From: an uncultured Lachnospiraceae bacterium
Lineage (GTDB): Bacteria > Bacillota > Clostridia > Lachnospirales > Lachnospiraceae
DNA: 45,345 nt
Assembly (NCBI GenBank): GCA_948794795.1
Contig: CAQGLR010000031.1
Location: 1-45,345 of the forward strand
Direction of reading: 5' to 3'
Positions 17,587 through 25,942 of the stretch are shown in pieces (within the stretch, counting starts at the first letter, position 1; every line of letters starts with the position of its first letter). The notes under the pieces are model-generated. The model made no database searches and was not told the origin of the DNA. It was given only the letters and a program-made list of their open reading frames with translations. Position numbers and translations under genes: made by a program.

Positions 17587-18048
17587 ATGAACATTATTGA
17601 TAACATAAACAAAAAGCTGGTTTTTGACAGAGATGAAATTTGCGCTGGTGGTGAAAAAGATATTGAAGAAATTATTCATGTTTCACCAGTCACTTTGCCC
17701 AAAGACTATATTGAATTTTTGAAGCAGGTTTCTGGGGAAGGCAGTTATGGTCCTGAATTTGAAGTGGAAGACAAAGGGGTATCTATTTGGATTTGGAGCG
17801 CGAAAATGGCATTAGAAAAATTAGAAGAATTTAACCAGCCTTTTAACCAAGAGTTTATCAGTAATGCGTGGTTATTTGGTAATGACCTGGGGGATTTAAT
17901 CTACTTCTTTGGAACTGGAAAAGATGGTTTTGGCCTGTACCGTACTTCTGCGGGTTGGTTAGGTTTTGAAAATGCGGAAAAAATTTCTAGTACCCTTACT
18001 GGTTTTCTTGTTAATGGTGTCGGAATTGATATTGCCACGAGTTTATAA
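17587..18048 (+). CDS. SMI1/KNR4 (SUKH) family protein
   Basis: A 153-aa SUKH-fold protein. Typical features are the LPKDYIEFLKQVSGEG segment (~37-52), the central FEVEDKGVSIWIWSA strand pair and NDLGDLIYFFGTGKDGFGLY (~97-116). Many bacterial SUKH proteins are immunity proteins against contact-dependent or polymorphic toxins. No toxin gene is adjacent, so this is an orphan, possibly a protective immunity gene or a domesticated one. GGAGG lies ahead of the ATG. Confidence 0.8.
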   Translation: MNIIDNINKKLVFDRDEICAGGEKDIEEIIHVSPVTLPKDYIEFLKQVSGEGSYGPEFEVEDKGVSIWIWSAKMALEKLEEFNQPFNQEFISNAWLFGNDLGDLIYFFGTGKDGFGLYRTSAGWLGFENAEKISSTLTGFLVNGVGIDIATSL

Positions 18049-18093
18049 AACTATAAACTAAATTATAAAAATATTAATTTTTTTTAAAATCTA

Positions 18094-18122
18094 TTGACAT
18101 AGTTCCAGAAAAAGTATATTAT
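18094..18122 (+). promoter_or_regulatory. Near-consensus promoter of a small RNA
   Basis: TTGACA (18094-18099), exactly 17 bases, then TATTAT (18117-18122). It is one of the strongest promoters in the window, and no start codon with a ribosome site follows before the terminator at 18174. Confidence 0.75.
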
Positions 18123-18128
18123 AGTGAT

Positions 18129-18203
18129 GTTAGTAGGGAGAACCTGCTACCCTTTTTTCAATTCATACCTAAAGGCATCCTGTGTATGCAGGATGCCCTT
18201 TTT
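18129..18203 (+). ncRNA. Candidate small RNA of about 75 nt
   Basis: From the predicted start near 18129 the transcript has two hairpins. The first is TAGTAGG/CCTGCTA (18131-18149, one G-U pair) followed by CCCTTTTTT. The second is GGCATCCTG/CAGGATGCC (18174-18197) followed by CTTTTT. No open frame with a ribosome site is present and no gene follows within 300 bases, so this is not an ordinary leader. I do not recognise it as 6S, SRP RNA, tmRNA or a known riboswitch. Confidence 0.55.
18174..18203 (+). terminator. Strong terminator of the small RNA
   Basis: A perfect 9-bp stem GGCATCCTG / CAGGATGCC with a six-base loop, directly followed by CTTTTT. Confidence 0.8.
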
Positions 18204-18297
18204 AATGCACATGGAAGTAAGCTTGTACATCCTCACTTTGCCTTTGCGGTAATAAATTTCTTTATCCTCATACATTTACAGATGAAGAAAATTACGG

Positions 18298-18475
18298 TTG
18301 TAGAATAAAACAATTCATGTTATAATTGTGCTGCGGGAGCATGTATAACAGGTTATTTCTATATTTGTACTAAATATAATATTAAAATATAGTAATAGTA
18401 CAGCTGCCAGATGCATATAAAAGTTACTATGGAAGCAATTCACAAGTTGACATATCAGCAAACAGGGATTAAGAT
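18298..18475 (+). promoter_or_regulatory. Tandem promoters of mecA
   Basis: The rest of the 456-bp gap holds no gene. Upstream promoter: TTGTAG (18298), 17 bases, TATAAT (18321-18326) with a TG extension. Downstream promoter: TTGACA (18447), 17 bases, TAAGAT (18470-18475), 30 bases before the mecA start. Confidence 0.5.
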
Positions 18476-18504
18476 ATAGGTAAGCATTATAAGGAGGTTA
18501 AATA

Positions 18505-19311
18505 ATGGATTTTCAACGTATTGATAAAAATACAGTTCAGTGCCGCATGACTGAAGAAGAAATGAATGAATATGGTTTTGAGATAGAAGATTTTTTTACA
18601 AACCAGGAGAAATCAAGGGAATTTCTGGAACAGATAGTTGAACGTGCAGAAGAAGAAGTAGGATATGAAGTTGAAAGCGGCATGATTTCAATGCAGCTTA
18701 TGCGCATGCCTGACAATTCACTTATGATTACATTTTCAGACCGCGGTGAAGATGGCCTGCAGAATATGCTTCACCATATACAGAATCTTGCAGGGCTTAT
18801 AGATGAATCATCTGTTGATGCAATTGTAAACGGGTTATGTAATATGCATAGTGATAAAAATGACCCGGATGTCCCTGGAATACATATGGCTGAAAACCTG
18901 GATAATATTAACAAGACTGGCAGACACAAACTTTCTGATGAAGAGAAAAAGGCTGCTTACCAGAAGCACTTGAAGGAGATTGAGAAAATAGCACGTTCAA
19001 AAGAGAGAAAGAAACTTTTATCAGCAAAACTTTTCCATTTTAATTCTTTGCGTGACCTGGAACTTTTTGCATCTACTGTTTCTTTTGATAAACCTATATC
19101 AAGCCGTGTATATAAGGACAAGTCCTTAGGAGATTATTACCTTCTTATTAAAAAAGGCAAGCTTAAGGCATCTGAGTTTGAAGAGTTATGTGAGCATCTG
19201 AGGGAATACGCTGTTTTATGCATGGACCAGCCATATGCAGAACAATATTGTAAAGAGCATTATGAATGTCTTATTCCAAAACATGCTATAAAGATTTTAA
19301 AGGAATATTAG
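18505..19311 (+). CDS. mecA: Adaptor protein MecA family
   Basis: A 268-aa MecA/YpbH-type adaptor, which delivers substrates to the ClpC-ClpP protease. The N-terminal substrate-binding domain opens with MDFQRIDKNTVQCRMT and the ITFSDR strand. An acidic/charged linker (~115-165) leads to the C-terminal ClpC-binding domain (~170-268: LFHFNSLRDLELFA to DQPYAEQYC). It has an excellent ribosome site (AAGGAGG). It probably heads a run with the next gene, which starts 23 bp later. Confidence 0.85.
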   Translation: MDFQRIDKNTVQCRMTEEEMNEYGFEIEDFFTNQEKSREFLEQIVERAEEEVGYEVESGMISMQLMRMPDNSLMITFSDRGEDGLQNMLHHIQNLAGLIDESSVDAIVNGLCNMHSDKNDPDVPGIHMAENLDNINKTGRHKLSDEEKKAAYQKHLKEIEKIARSKERKKLLSAKLFHFNSLRDLELFASTVSFDKPISSRVYKDKSLGDYYLLIKKGKLKASEFEELCEHLREYAVLCMDQPYAEQYCKEHYECLIPKHAIKILKEY

Positions 19312-19334
19312 TTGATTGGAGAAAAAAGTATTGT

Positions 19335-19934
19335 ATGAAATACGACTTTGATTTGGAGGATCACAGAAAAAAGCATAAACGGATAATATTTAACATATTA
19401 GTAACAGTTGTGGAGGCAGCTATAGCTGTATTTGCTGCATATGCCATTACACATTACGGGCTTGAAAAGATGCAGGTATCTGGTGATTATATGAGCCCTA
19501 CACTAAAAGACGGTGATAAAATACTTATTAATAAAATGTCTTATATGGTGCTTTCTGTTAAGAGAAATGATGTTGTGGTAATACAGCAGAATGGTTCAGA
19601 GCATAATTATTATACTGTTGCACGTGTCTTAGGGCTTCCAGGGGAAACAGTCCAGATTAAAGATGGATATTTATATATTAACGGGGATAAACTGGAAGAG
19701 AAATATAATTTTCCTGTAATGGAAAATGGAGGCCTTGCATTAGAAGATGTTATCCTTGATACAGATGAGTATTTTGTACTTTGTGACAACAGAAATGAGA
19801 GTGAAGACAGCCGTAATGCCAATACTGGCAATATTTTGAAAAAAGATATTATTGGAAAAGCGTGGCTTAGGACTAATTCACTGGCATTGATAAGCAGTAT
19901 TAATGAATTTAAAGAGAAGCCAGATAATCCGTAG
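19335..19934 (+). CDS. Signal peptidase I-like protein lacking both catalytic residues
   Basis: A 199-aa type I signal peptidase fold with one N-terminal membrane segment (~17-38). The box that normally holds the nucleophile, GxSMxP, reads GDYMSP, with Tyr52 at the Ser position. The box with the general base, normally YxKRxxGLPG, reads YTVARVLGLPG, with Ala96 at the Lys position. The later box is CDNRNESEDSR, close to the usual GDNRxxSxDSR. A working peptidase is therefore very unlikely. A catalytically dead relative, SipA of streptococcal pilus loci, acts as an assembly helper; the role here is unknown. The ATG at 19335 follows GGAGA; an in-frame upstream start would overlap mecA. An intact lepB lies 1 kb downstream. 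Confidence 0.82.
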   Translation: MKYDFDLEDHRKKHKRIIFNILVTVVEAAIAVFAAYAITHYGLEKMQVSGDYMSPTLKDGDKILINKMSYMVLSVKRNDVVVIQQNGSEHNYYTVARVLGLPGETVQIKDGYLYINGDKLEEKYNFPVMENGGLALEDVILDTDEYFVLCDNRNESEDSRNANTGNILKKDIIGKAWLRTNSLALISSINEFKEKPDNP

Positions 19935-20024
19935 CATTGCTGCGGGACAGATGGCTTCCATGGGTGCATTATTATTCTGTCCTCATGTAAATAAGCAGTT
20001 TATAGTACAATAACAGTTACAAAA

Positions 20025-20050
20025 CGCCACTTTACAAAGTGGTGTTTTTT
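20025..20050 (+). terminator. Terminator before rbgA
   Basis: GCCACTT pairs with AAGTGGT around a four-base loop and is followed by TTTTTT (20045-20050). It lies only 17 bases before the rbgA start, so it could also act as an attenuator. A longer pairing, GGACAGA/TCTGTCC, lies just upstream (19943-19981). Confidence 0.7.
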
Positions 20051-20067
20051 AGAAATGGAGAATTATT

Positions 20068-20916
20068 ATGGAGTTCCAATGGTATCCAGGGCATATGGCA
20101 AAAGCAAAAAAGGCTATGCAGGAAGACATTAAATTAATTGATGTAATTATAGAGCTTGTAGATTCCAGAATACCATATAGCAGTAAAAACCCTGATATTG
20201 ACTCACTTGCCAATGGCAAATCAAGGGTAATGGTTATGAATAAATATGACCTTGCAGACAGTCCTGTTACAGATGAATGGGTGAAATATTATGAAAGCAA
20301 AGGTTACTTTGTTGCCAGGGCTAATTCAAAAGACAGGACAGGAGTTAAAGCAATAAATAATATAATACAGAAAGCATGCCATGAAAAAATTGAAAGAGAC
20401 AGACGCAGGGGAATACTTAACAGGCCTGTAAGGGCATTGGTTGCTGGAATACCCAATGTAGGAAAGTCTACATTTATAAATAGTTTTACAGGAAGGGCAT
20501 GTACTAAAACTGGCAATAAACCTGGTGTTACTAAGGGTAAACAATGGATACGCCTTAATAAAAATGTAGAACTTCTTGACACACCTGGCATACTCTGGCC
20601 TAAATTTGAAGACCAGGACTCAGGTATGAGGCTTGCCTTTATTGGTTCAATAAAGGATGAACTTTATAATATTTATGAATTAAGTATACTTTTAATAAAA
20701 TTTCTCTTAGAAGATTATCCTGGTGCAATCAGCAGTTGTTATAAAACTGAAATTCCTGCTGGCAGTAGTGAAGCAGACGTACTAGGAATTATTGCAAAGT
20801 GCAGGGGATGTATAAAAAGTGGTGCAGAACCTGACCTTGATAAAGCTGGCAAATGCCTTGTGGATGATTTCCGTGCAGGCAGGCTTGGCAGGATTACTCT
20901 TGAAAAACCAATGTAA
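20068..20916 (+). CDS. rbgA: Ribosome biogenesis GTPase RbgA (YlqF)
   Basis: A 282-aa circularly permuted GTPase needed for late 50S subunit assembly. Motifs come in the permuted order: G4 NKYDLAD (~58-64), then G1 GIPNVGKS (~128-135), G2 near KPGVTKG and G3 DTPGILWP (~171-178). The N-terminal FQWYPGHMAKAKKAM is the classic RbgA opening. The length is normal. In Bacillus it is likewise next to a signal peptidase gene and rnhB. Confidence 0.93.
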   Translation: MEFQWYPGHMAKAKKAMQEDIKLIDVIIELVDSRIPYSSKNPDIDSLANGKSRVMVMNKYDLADSPVTDEWVKYYESKGYFVARANSKDRTGVKAINNIIQKACHEKIERDRRRGILNRPVRALVAGIPNVGKSTFINSFTGRACTKTGNKPGVTKGKQWIRLNKNVELLDTPGILWPKFEDQDSGMRLAFIGSIKDELYNIYELSILLIKFLLEDYPGAISSCYKTEIPAGSSEADVLGIIAKCRGCIKSGAEPDLDKAGKCLVDDFRAGRLGRITLEKPM

Positions 20917-20962
20917 TTATAGGGAAATCCCTGGCATTTTATTCCTGGATTGGAGGAAGAAT

Positions 20963-21760
20963 ATGTATGATGAAAGTACAGTAGAAGACAGCCTTAAGGC
21001 ATGTAAGGATATATCTGCCATCAGTAATGGTATTACTACTGATGAACTTTTTTCCAGCCTGGATTTATTTATTAAAGAAAAGTCTGGAAATCATAAATGG
21101 GAAGACACTCTTAGAGAACTGGAAGGAGACAATAAAGGTACTCTTACAGTGGAAATATCAATAGAAAGTATAAAAGATACTAGCAGGCGCAGGAAAAAGA
21201 TTCCTGCTATAGCTGCTAAGGCTGTACGCCGTATAATTATGGCAGCATTCTGTCTTACAGCAGCATTTGGGCTGGCTTCTTTTGTTAATGCACATGTAGC
21301 ATACCAGACAACAATAGAAGGAGAGTCGATGGAACCTTCATTTGCAAATAATGATTCCGTTATAATCCAGAAGCTTTCTTATTACCTGCATGACCCTGAG
21401 AGATATGATGTAATTGTATTTCCTGTAAAAGCAGATTCTGGTGATGGTGAAGAAGAAGTTAATTATATTAAACGTATAATAGGGCTTCCAGGGGAAATTG
21501 TGCAGATTAAGGATGGTAAGGTATATATAAATGGCAATGAACTGGACGGGGATAATTATTCAGAAGAAGAAATTATAGACCCCGGGCTTGTAAGTACACC
21601 AGTAAAGCTTGCAGAAGATGAATACTTTGTGCTTGGGGATAACAGGAACATGAGTACCGACAGCAGGTACCAGCTGGTTGGCATGGTGAAAAAAGATAAC
21701 ATTGAGGGTGCAGCATGGTACTGTATATGGCCTTTTTCACATATAAAGAAATTGTATTAG
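20963..21760 (+). CDS. lepB: Signal peptidase I
   Basis: A 265-aa membrane-bound signal peptidase that removes signal peptides from exported proteins. Nucleophile Ser122 lies in GESMEPS and general base Lys170 in YIKRIIGLPGE; box GDNRNMSTDSR is intact. One membrane segment (~89-110). The N-terminal ~88 residues are an unusual cytoplasmic extension, acidic then basic (SRRRKK), longer than in Bacillus SipS. GGAGGAAG precedes the chosen ATG; the frame is open farther up into rbgA but without a ribosome site. Confidence 0.9.
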   Translation: MYDESTVEDSLKACKDISAISNGITTDELFSSLDLFIKEKSGNHKWEDTLRELEGDNKGTLTVEISIESIKDTSRRRKKIPAIAAKAVRRIIMAAFCLTAAFGLASFVNAHVAYQTTIEGESMEPSFANNDSVIIQKLSYYLHDPERYDVIVFPVKADSGDGEEEVNYIKRIIGLPGEIVQIKDGKVYINGNELDGDNYSEEEIIDPGLVSTPVKLAEDEYFVLGDNRNMSTDSRYQLVGMVKKDNIEGAAWYCIWPFSHIKKLY

Positions 21761-21780
21761 CTGCCAAGGATGGAGGATAC

Positions 21781-22554
21781 ATGGGAAAACCAATTAGTGA
21801 TATACGTGATGAGTTTAATAAGGCGGATTTTAACAGGAAGAAAGAATTATGTGTTTTATATGCAGATGATGAAAGGAAAGGCGTAAAACAGCTTATTGCA
21901 AAATACAGGCGGGAAGAAGAAAGCATGGCTTTAGAACTTAAGCGTCTTGATGCCATGAAAGTTTTTGAAAGAAAATATTCAGGATATAAACTTATAGCAG
22001 GTATTGATGAAGCAGGAAGAGGTCCTCTTGCTGGTCCTGTTGCTGCAGGTGCAGTTATACTTCCAAAGGATTGTGAAATTCTTTATCTAAATGATTCTAA
22101 AAAACTTTCTGCTGCCATAAGGGAGCTGCTTTATAATGAAATAAAGGAAAAAGCAGTGGCTTATGGTGTTGGTATAGTTTCCCCAGAAAGAATAGATGAA
22201 ATAAATATATTACAGGCTACATATGAGGCTATGAGGGCAGCAATTAAAGATATGGGCTGTGAACCTGACATGATACTTGCTGATGCTGTAACAATACCCA
22301 GGATACCTTATAAACAAGTGGGTATTATCAAAGGTGATGCAATAAGTGTGTCTATTGCTGCTGCCAGTATAATTGCTAAAGTTACAAGGGACAGGATAAT
22401 GTGTGAAATTGACCAGATATATCCTGAATATGGTTTTGCTTCACATAAAGGGTATGGTTCAAAAGCCCATATTGAAGCAATACAGAAATATGGCCCAAGC
22501 CCTGTACACCGCAAAACATTTATTAAAAAGATTGTAGAAAGGCAAGAGGATTGA
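21781..22554 (+). CDS. rnhB: Ribonuclease HII
   Basis: A 257-aa RNase HII, which cuts RNA in RNA-DNA hybrids and starts removal of single ribonucleotides from DNA. Catalytic acids appear as Asp-Glu in GIDEAGRGPLAGP (~76-88), Asp in LADAV and Asp in TRDRIM. An N-terminal helical extension of about 70 residues precedes the core, common in Firmicutes. The ATG at 21781 follows GGAGGA; an earlier ATG would overlap lepB. Confidence 0.93.
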   Translation: MGKPISDIRDEFNKADFNRKKELCVLYADDERKGVKQLIAKYRREEESMALELKRLDAMKVFERKYSGYKLIAGIDEAGRGPLAGPVAAGAVILPKDCEILYLNDSKKLSAAIRELLYNEIKEKAVAYGVGIVSPERIDEINILQATYEAMRAAIKDMGCEPDMILADAVTIPRIPYKQVGIIKGDAISVSIAAASIIAKVTRDRIMCEIDQIYPEYGFASHKGYGSKAHIEAIQKYGPSPVHRKTFIKKIVERQED

Positions 22555-22555
22555 T

Positions 22556-22888
22556 ATGGCGGATAATAACAAAAATAAAAAATTATATGGCAGGGATATT
22601 ATTGGAAACCGAAATAAATCTGCTATAGCCCTTGAATACCAGCGTAGTGAAAAAGCCCCTAAAGTTATTGCAACTGGAAAAGGATACCTTGCAGATAAAA
22701 TTATTAAAAAAGCGGAAGAGGAAAATATACCTGTACACCAGGATGAAAAGCTTGCAAGTGATTTGTCCAATCTGGAGATAGGTGAATATATACCTCCTGA
22801 ACTTTACCAGATTGTAGCAGAAGTCCTTGTCTTTGTTGATTCTATGGATAAAATTAAAGGCAAAGTAATGGATAAGAAAAATAATTAA
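22556..22888 (+). CDS. FlhB C-terminal-domain-like protein (YlqH type)
   Basis: A 110-aa soluble protein like the cytoplasmic tail of FlhB/YscU export switches. NKSAIALEYQRSEKAPKVIATGKGY (~19-43; key residues AxALxY and APxVxAxG) and the KAEEENIPVHQDEKLA segment match the tail. The autocleavage motif NPTH is absent, and there is no membrane part. The start lies directly after the rnhB stop, so translation is coupled, as with Bacillus ylqG-ylqH. No flagellar genes are in the window. The role of these stand-alone tails is not settled. Confidence 0.82.
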   Translation: MADNNKNKKLYGRDIIGNRNKSAIALEYQRSEKAPKVIATGKGYLADKIIKKAEEENIPVHQDEKLASDLSNLEIGEYIPPELYQIVAEVLVFVDSMDKIKGKVMDKKNN

Positions 22889-22917
22889 AATATTGTGGCG
22901 CAGAAAGGAACAGAAAA

Positions 22918-23271
22918 CTGGATAAAAGAGAAACTGGCAGGAAATACGAAGAAAAAGCGGCAAAATTTCTACAAGATAATGGTTATAAAATATGCGCATA
23001 TAATTATTTATGCAGACACGGTGAAATTGATATAATAGCTGAAGACAATGGTTATATTGTTTTTATTGAAGTGAAATATAGAAAAAATGGTTTATTTGGA
23101 AACCCGCTGGAAGCGGTAAACAGTGTAAAAAGAAATCATATTACAAAGGCAGCACTGGATTACCTGGTTAAAACTTTCGGAACAGAAGAAATCCCATGCA
23201 GGTTTGATGTTGTTACGTTTAATGGCAATAATGCCAGTCTTATAAAAGATGCTTTCCAGGCCATGTTATAA
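22918..23271 (+). CDS. yraN: YraN family endonuclease-like protein with a CTG start
   Basis: A 117-aa UPF0102/YraN protein of the PD-(D/E)xK nuclease fold. The core signature GEIDIIAEDNGYIVFIEVKYR (Glu-Asp and Glu-x-Lys; residues ~40-59) is intact, and the full domain runs from RETGRKYEEKAAKFL to the stop. No ATG, GTG or TTG occurs in frame between the upstream stop (22882-22884) and residue 52. The only candidate at the expected N-terminus is CTG at 22918 (L/M-DKRETGR), preceded by AAAGGA at an ideal 8-base distance. The gene is therefore probably translated from CTG, or the start codon has been lost by mutation. The function is poorly known in the family. Confidence 0.8.
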   Translation: MDKRETGRKYEEKAAKFLQDNGYKICAYNYLCRHGEIDIIAEDNGYIVFIEVKYRKNGLFGNPLEAVNSVKRNHITKAALDYLVKTFGTEEIPCRFDVVTFNGNNASLIKDAFQAML

Positions 23272-23353
23272 TTATAAACAGCCAGCTTTCCAGCCTGATG
23301 GATATTGTATTCTCATAAATAACATGTGCCTGCGGGCAAATATGGGGGAATTT

Positions 23354-24280
23354 ATGTTATATGGAATAAATGAGCTTAAAAGGCTTGTAAATAGTGTAAA
23401 TATAAAACCAGATAAGTGTTATTACCCTGATGATGGCAGGAATATATGTATAGTAGATGATTTAGCAGAAGTACCTCTTATAAGGTTTAAACCTTTTGAA
23501 GAATACAGCTGGTTAAACATGGGCTTTTCTACAAGGCTTGGCGGCGTAAGCAAAGGGTACTTTGCAAGCCTTAACCTTGGTTTTAACAGAGGGGATACAA
23601 GGGAAAATGTCTGTGAGAACTATAAACGTGCATGTAAAGCAATGGATGGCTGTTATAAAAACCTTGTGCTGTCTGACCAGGTACATGATACAAAAGTAAA
23701 GTATGTAGATAAAACTTATACAGCAGGTGAAAATATAGAAAAGAAACTTACTGGTGTAGATGGCATGGTAACTGATGTGCCAGGGATTATACTTGCGACT
23801 TCATATGCTGACTGTGTACCATTATTTTTTGCCGACCCTGTTAAGCATGTAATTGCTTCATCACATTCAGGATGGCGTGGGACTGCTGGTTTTATTGGCA
23901 GCAAGACAGTGAAGAAGATGGAAAGCCAGTTTGGAAGCAGGCGTAGTGATATTATATGTGTAATTGGCCCGTCAATATGCCAGGACTGTTATGAAGTGAG
24001 TATTGATGTTATAGACCAGTTTAAGAAGGTTTATCCTGAAAATACCTGGGATGATATTTTTTACTGTAGAAATAGTGAAGAAAAGAAATACCAGCTTGAT
24101 TTATGGGCTGCTAATTACCACCAGCTGTTACTGGCAGGATTAAAAAAGGAAAATATACATGTATCAGGGCTTTGTACATGTTGTGGAAACATGGTGCTTT
24201 TTTCACACAGGGCATCTGATGGTAAAAGAGGAAACCTTAATGGATTTATTATGATACAAGAAGGGAAGTGGTTTAAATGA
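23354..24280 (+). CDS. pgeF: Peptidoglycan editing factor PgeF (YfiH/DUF152)
   Basis: A 308-aa multicopper-oxidase-like family protein; PgeF in E. coli removes wrongly built muropeptide precursors carrying L-Ser. Metal-site residues are visible in SDQVHDTKV, SYADCVPLFFAD and SHSGWRGT, and near the end CTCC (~290) and FSHR. The chosen ATG follows GGGGGAA by six bases; earlier in-frame ATGs at 23342 and 23249 (inside yraN) lack that spacing. Its stop overlaps the next start (ATGA). Confidence 0.87.
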   Translation: MLYGINELKRLVNSVNIKPDKCYYPDDGRNICIVDDLAEVPLIRFKPFEEYSWLNMGFSTRLGGVSKGYFASLNLGFNRGDTRENVCENYKRACKAMDGCYKNLVLSDQVHDTKVKYVDKTYTAGENIEKKLTGVDGMVTDVPGIILATSYADCVPLFFADPVKHVIASSHSGWRGTAGFIGSKTVKKMESQFGSRRSDIICVIGPSICQDCYEVSIDVIDQFKKVYPENTWDDIFYCRNSEEKKYQLDLWAANYHQLLLAGLKKENIHVSGLCTCCGNMVLFSHRASDGKRGNLNGFIMIQEGKWFK

Positions 24281-25803
24281 ACACAAAATTAATTGCAGGG
24301 CTTATTGTAACTGGCCTGGTACTGGTTATCTGTGTGTTAAGCTATGTAAAGGCCCCACCAGATATAGCTTACATAATCTCTGGCCTTAGGAAAAACCCTA
24401 AAGTCCTTATAGGAAGGGCTGGTATTAAAATACCATTCCTTGAGAGGAAAGATGAACTGCTTATGCGCCAGATAAGTGTTGATATTAAGACAAATGGCTA
24501 TGTGCCTACAAAGGATTTTATTGGTGTTAATATTGATGCTATTGCGAAAATTACTGTTGATTATGAGAAACCATTGGATGGAAAGGTGTCAAAAGAACTG
24601 TCACCAGGAATTGCACTTGCAATGAAGAATTTCCTGAATATGAATGAAAAGCAGGTGGTACAGGCACTTACTGATTCACTGCAGGGTAATATGAGGGAAA
24701 TTATTGGTACTGTAGAATTAAAAGAATTATGTACTAACAGGAAGAAATTTGGTGATGAAGTCCAGTCAAAGGCACAGCTTGATATGAGTGCACTTGGAAT
24801 TAAGATTATTTCATGTAATATCCAGAGGATTGAAGATGAAAGAGGGCTGATTACTGCCCTTGGACAGGATAATATGTCCCAGATACAGAAAGAGGCTTCT
24901 ATTGCAAAGGCACTCGCTGACAGGGATGTGGCTATTGCAGAAGCTGATGCAAAGCGTGAGGCGAATGATGCAGAAGTCAAATCTGATACAGAGATAGCAA
25001 TTAAGAGGAACGAACTTATAATAAAACAGGCTGAATTAAAGAAAGAATCAGATACTAAAAAGGCTGAATCAGATGCAGCATACAGCATTATGCAGCAGGA
25101 GCAGAGAAAAACTATTGAAATAACAACATCTAATGCCAATATTGCTAAACAGGAGCGTGAAATAGAGTTAAAGGAAAAAGAAGCCCTTGTTAAGGAGAAA
25201 GAACTTGATGCGACTATAAAAAGACAGGCTGATGCAGAAAAATACAGGGTACAGCAGGAATCTGATGCTTCACTTTACAGGCGCCAGAAAGAAGCAGAAG
25301 CTAAGAAGTATGAAGAAACCCAGGAGGCAGAAGCCCGTAAAATACAGGCAGAAGCTGCAAAGTATACTAAGGAACAGGAAGCAGAAGGTATTGCTGCATT
25401 AGGAAAGGCAGAGGCAGAAGCAATACAGGCAAAAGGTGTTGCAGAGGCAGAGGCACTTGAGCGTAAAGCAGAAGCTATGAAGAAGTATGGCCAGGCAGCT
25501 ATGATGGAAATGATTGTAAAGGCATTGCCTGAAATGGCAAAGGAAATTGCAGAACCATTAAAGGCTATTGATAAAATAACGATTATTGATGGAGGCAATG
25601 GTAATAGTGGTGTAGAACAGATGGGAGGGTATGTACCTTCTGTACTTGCTAAAACTATGGAATCTGTAAAAGAAGCCACAGGCATTGATATTGGTGAAAT
25701 TATGAAAGCAAACACTTATGATGCCAAGGTAAACAGGAATTTGAATGTTACTGGTATAGTACCAGATATTCCAGGTGAAGACGGAGAGGAAAAAGAGTAT
25801 TAA
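24277..25803 (+). CDS. Flotillin-like SPFH protein
   Basis: A 508-aa flotillin-type scaffold of membrane microdomains. One N-terminal membrane segment (~5-24) is followed by an SPFH domain (~25-190; ISGLRKNPKVLIGRAGIKIPF is typical) and a long Ala/Glu/Lys-rich coiled coil (~205-405) with repeated EAEA-type heptads. The C-terminus (~405-508) has the short flotillin tail. It overlaps pgeF by four bases. No NfeD partner gene is adjacent, in contrast to Bacillus yuaF-floT. Confidence 0.87.
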   Translation: MNTKLIAGLIVTGLVLVICVLSYVKAPPDIAYIISGLRKNPKVLIGRAGIKIPFLERKDELLMRQISVDIKTNGYVPTKDFIGVNIDAIAKITVDYEKPLDGKVSKELSPGIALAMKNFLNMNEKQVVQALTDSLQGNMREIIGTVELKELCTNRKKFGDEVQSKAQLDMSALGIKIISCNIQRIEDERGLITALGQDNMSQIQKEASIAKALADRDVAIAEADAKREANDAEVKSDTEIAIKRNELIIKQAELKKESDTKKAESDAAYSIMQQEQRKTIEITTSNANIAKQEREIELKEKEALVKEKELDATIKRQADAEKYRVQQESDASLYRRQKEAEAKKYEETQEAEARKIQAEAAKYTKEQEAEGIAALGKAEAEAIQAKGVAEAEALERKAEAMKKYGQAAMMEMIVKALPEMAKEIAEPLKAIDKITIIDGGNGNSGVEQMGGYVPSVLAKTMESVKEATGIDIGEIMKANTYDAKVNRNLNVTGIVPDIPGEDGEEKEY

Positions 25804-25942
25804 TCCAATATTAACAAATTTTTATAAATTTTGTTATTTCTTTGTCAAAAGGTGTAGACTAAAATGCAATTTTGTGAGAGAATATTATCAGGACTGTAGC
25901 TTTATGTTACAGATAATAAGCATTATTGAAAGGAGCATGAAC

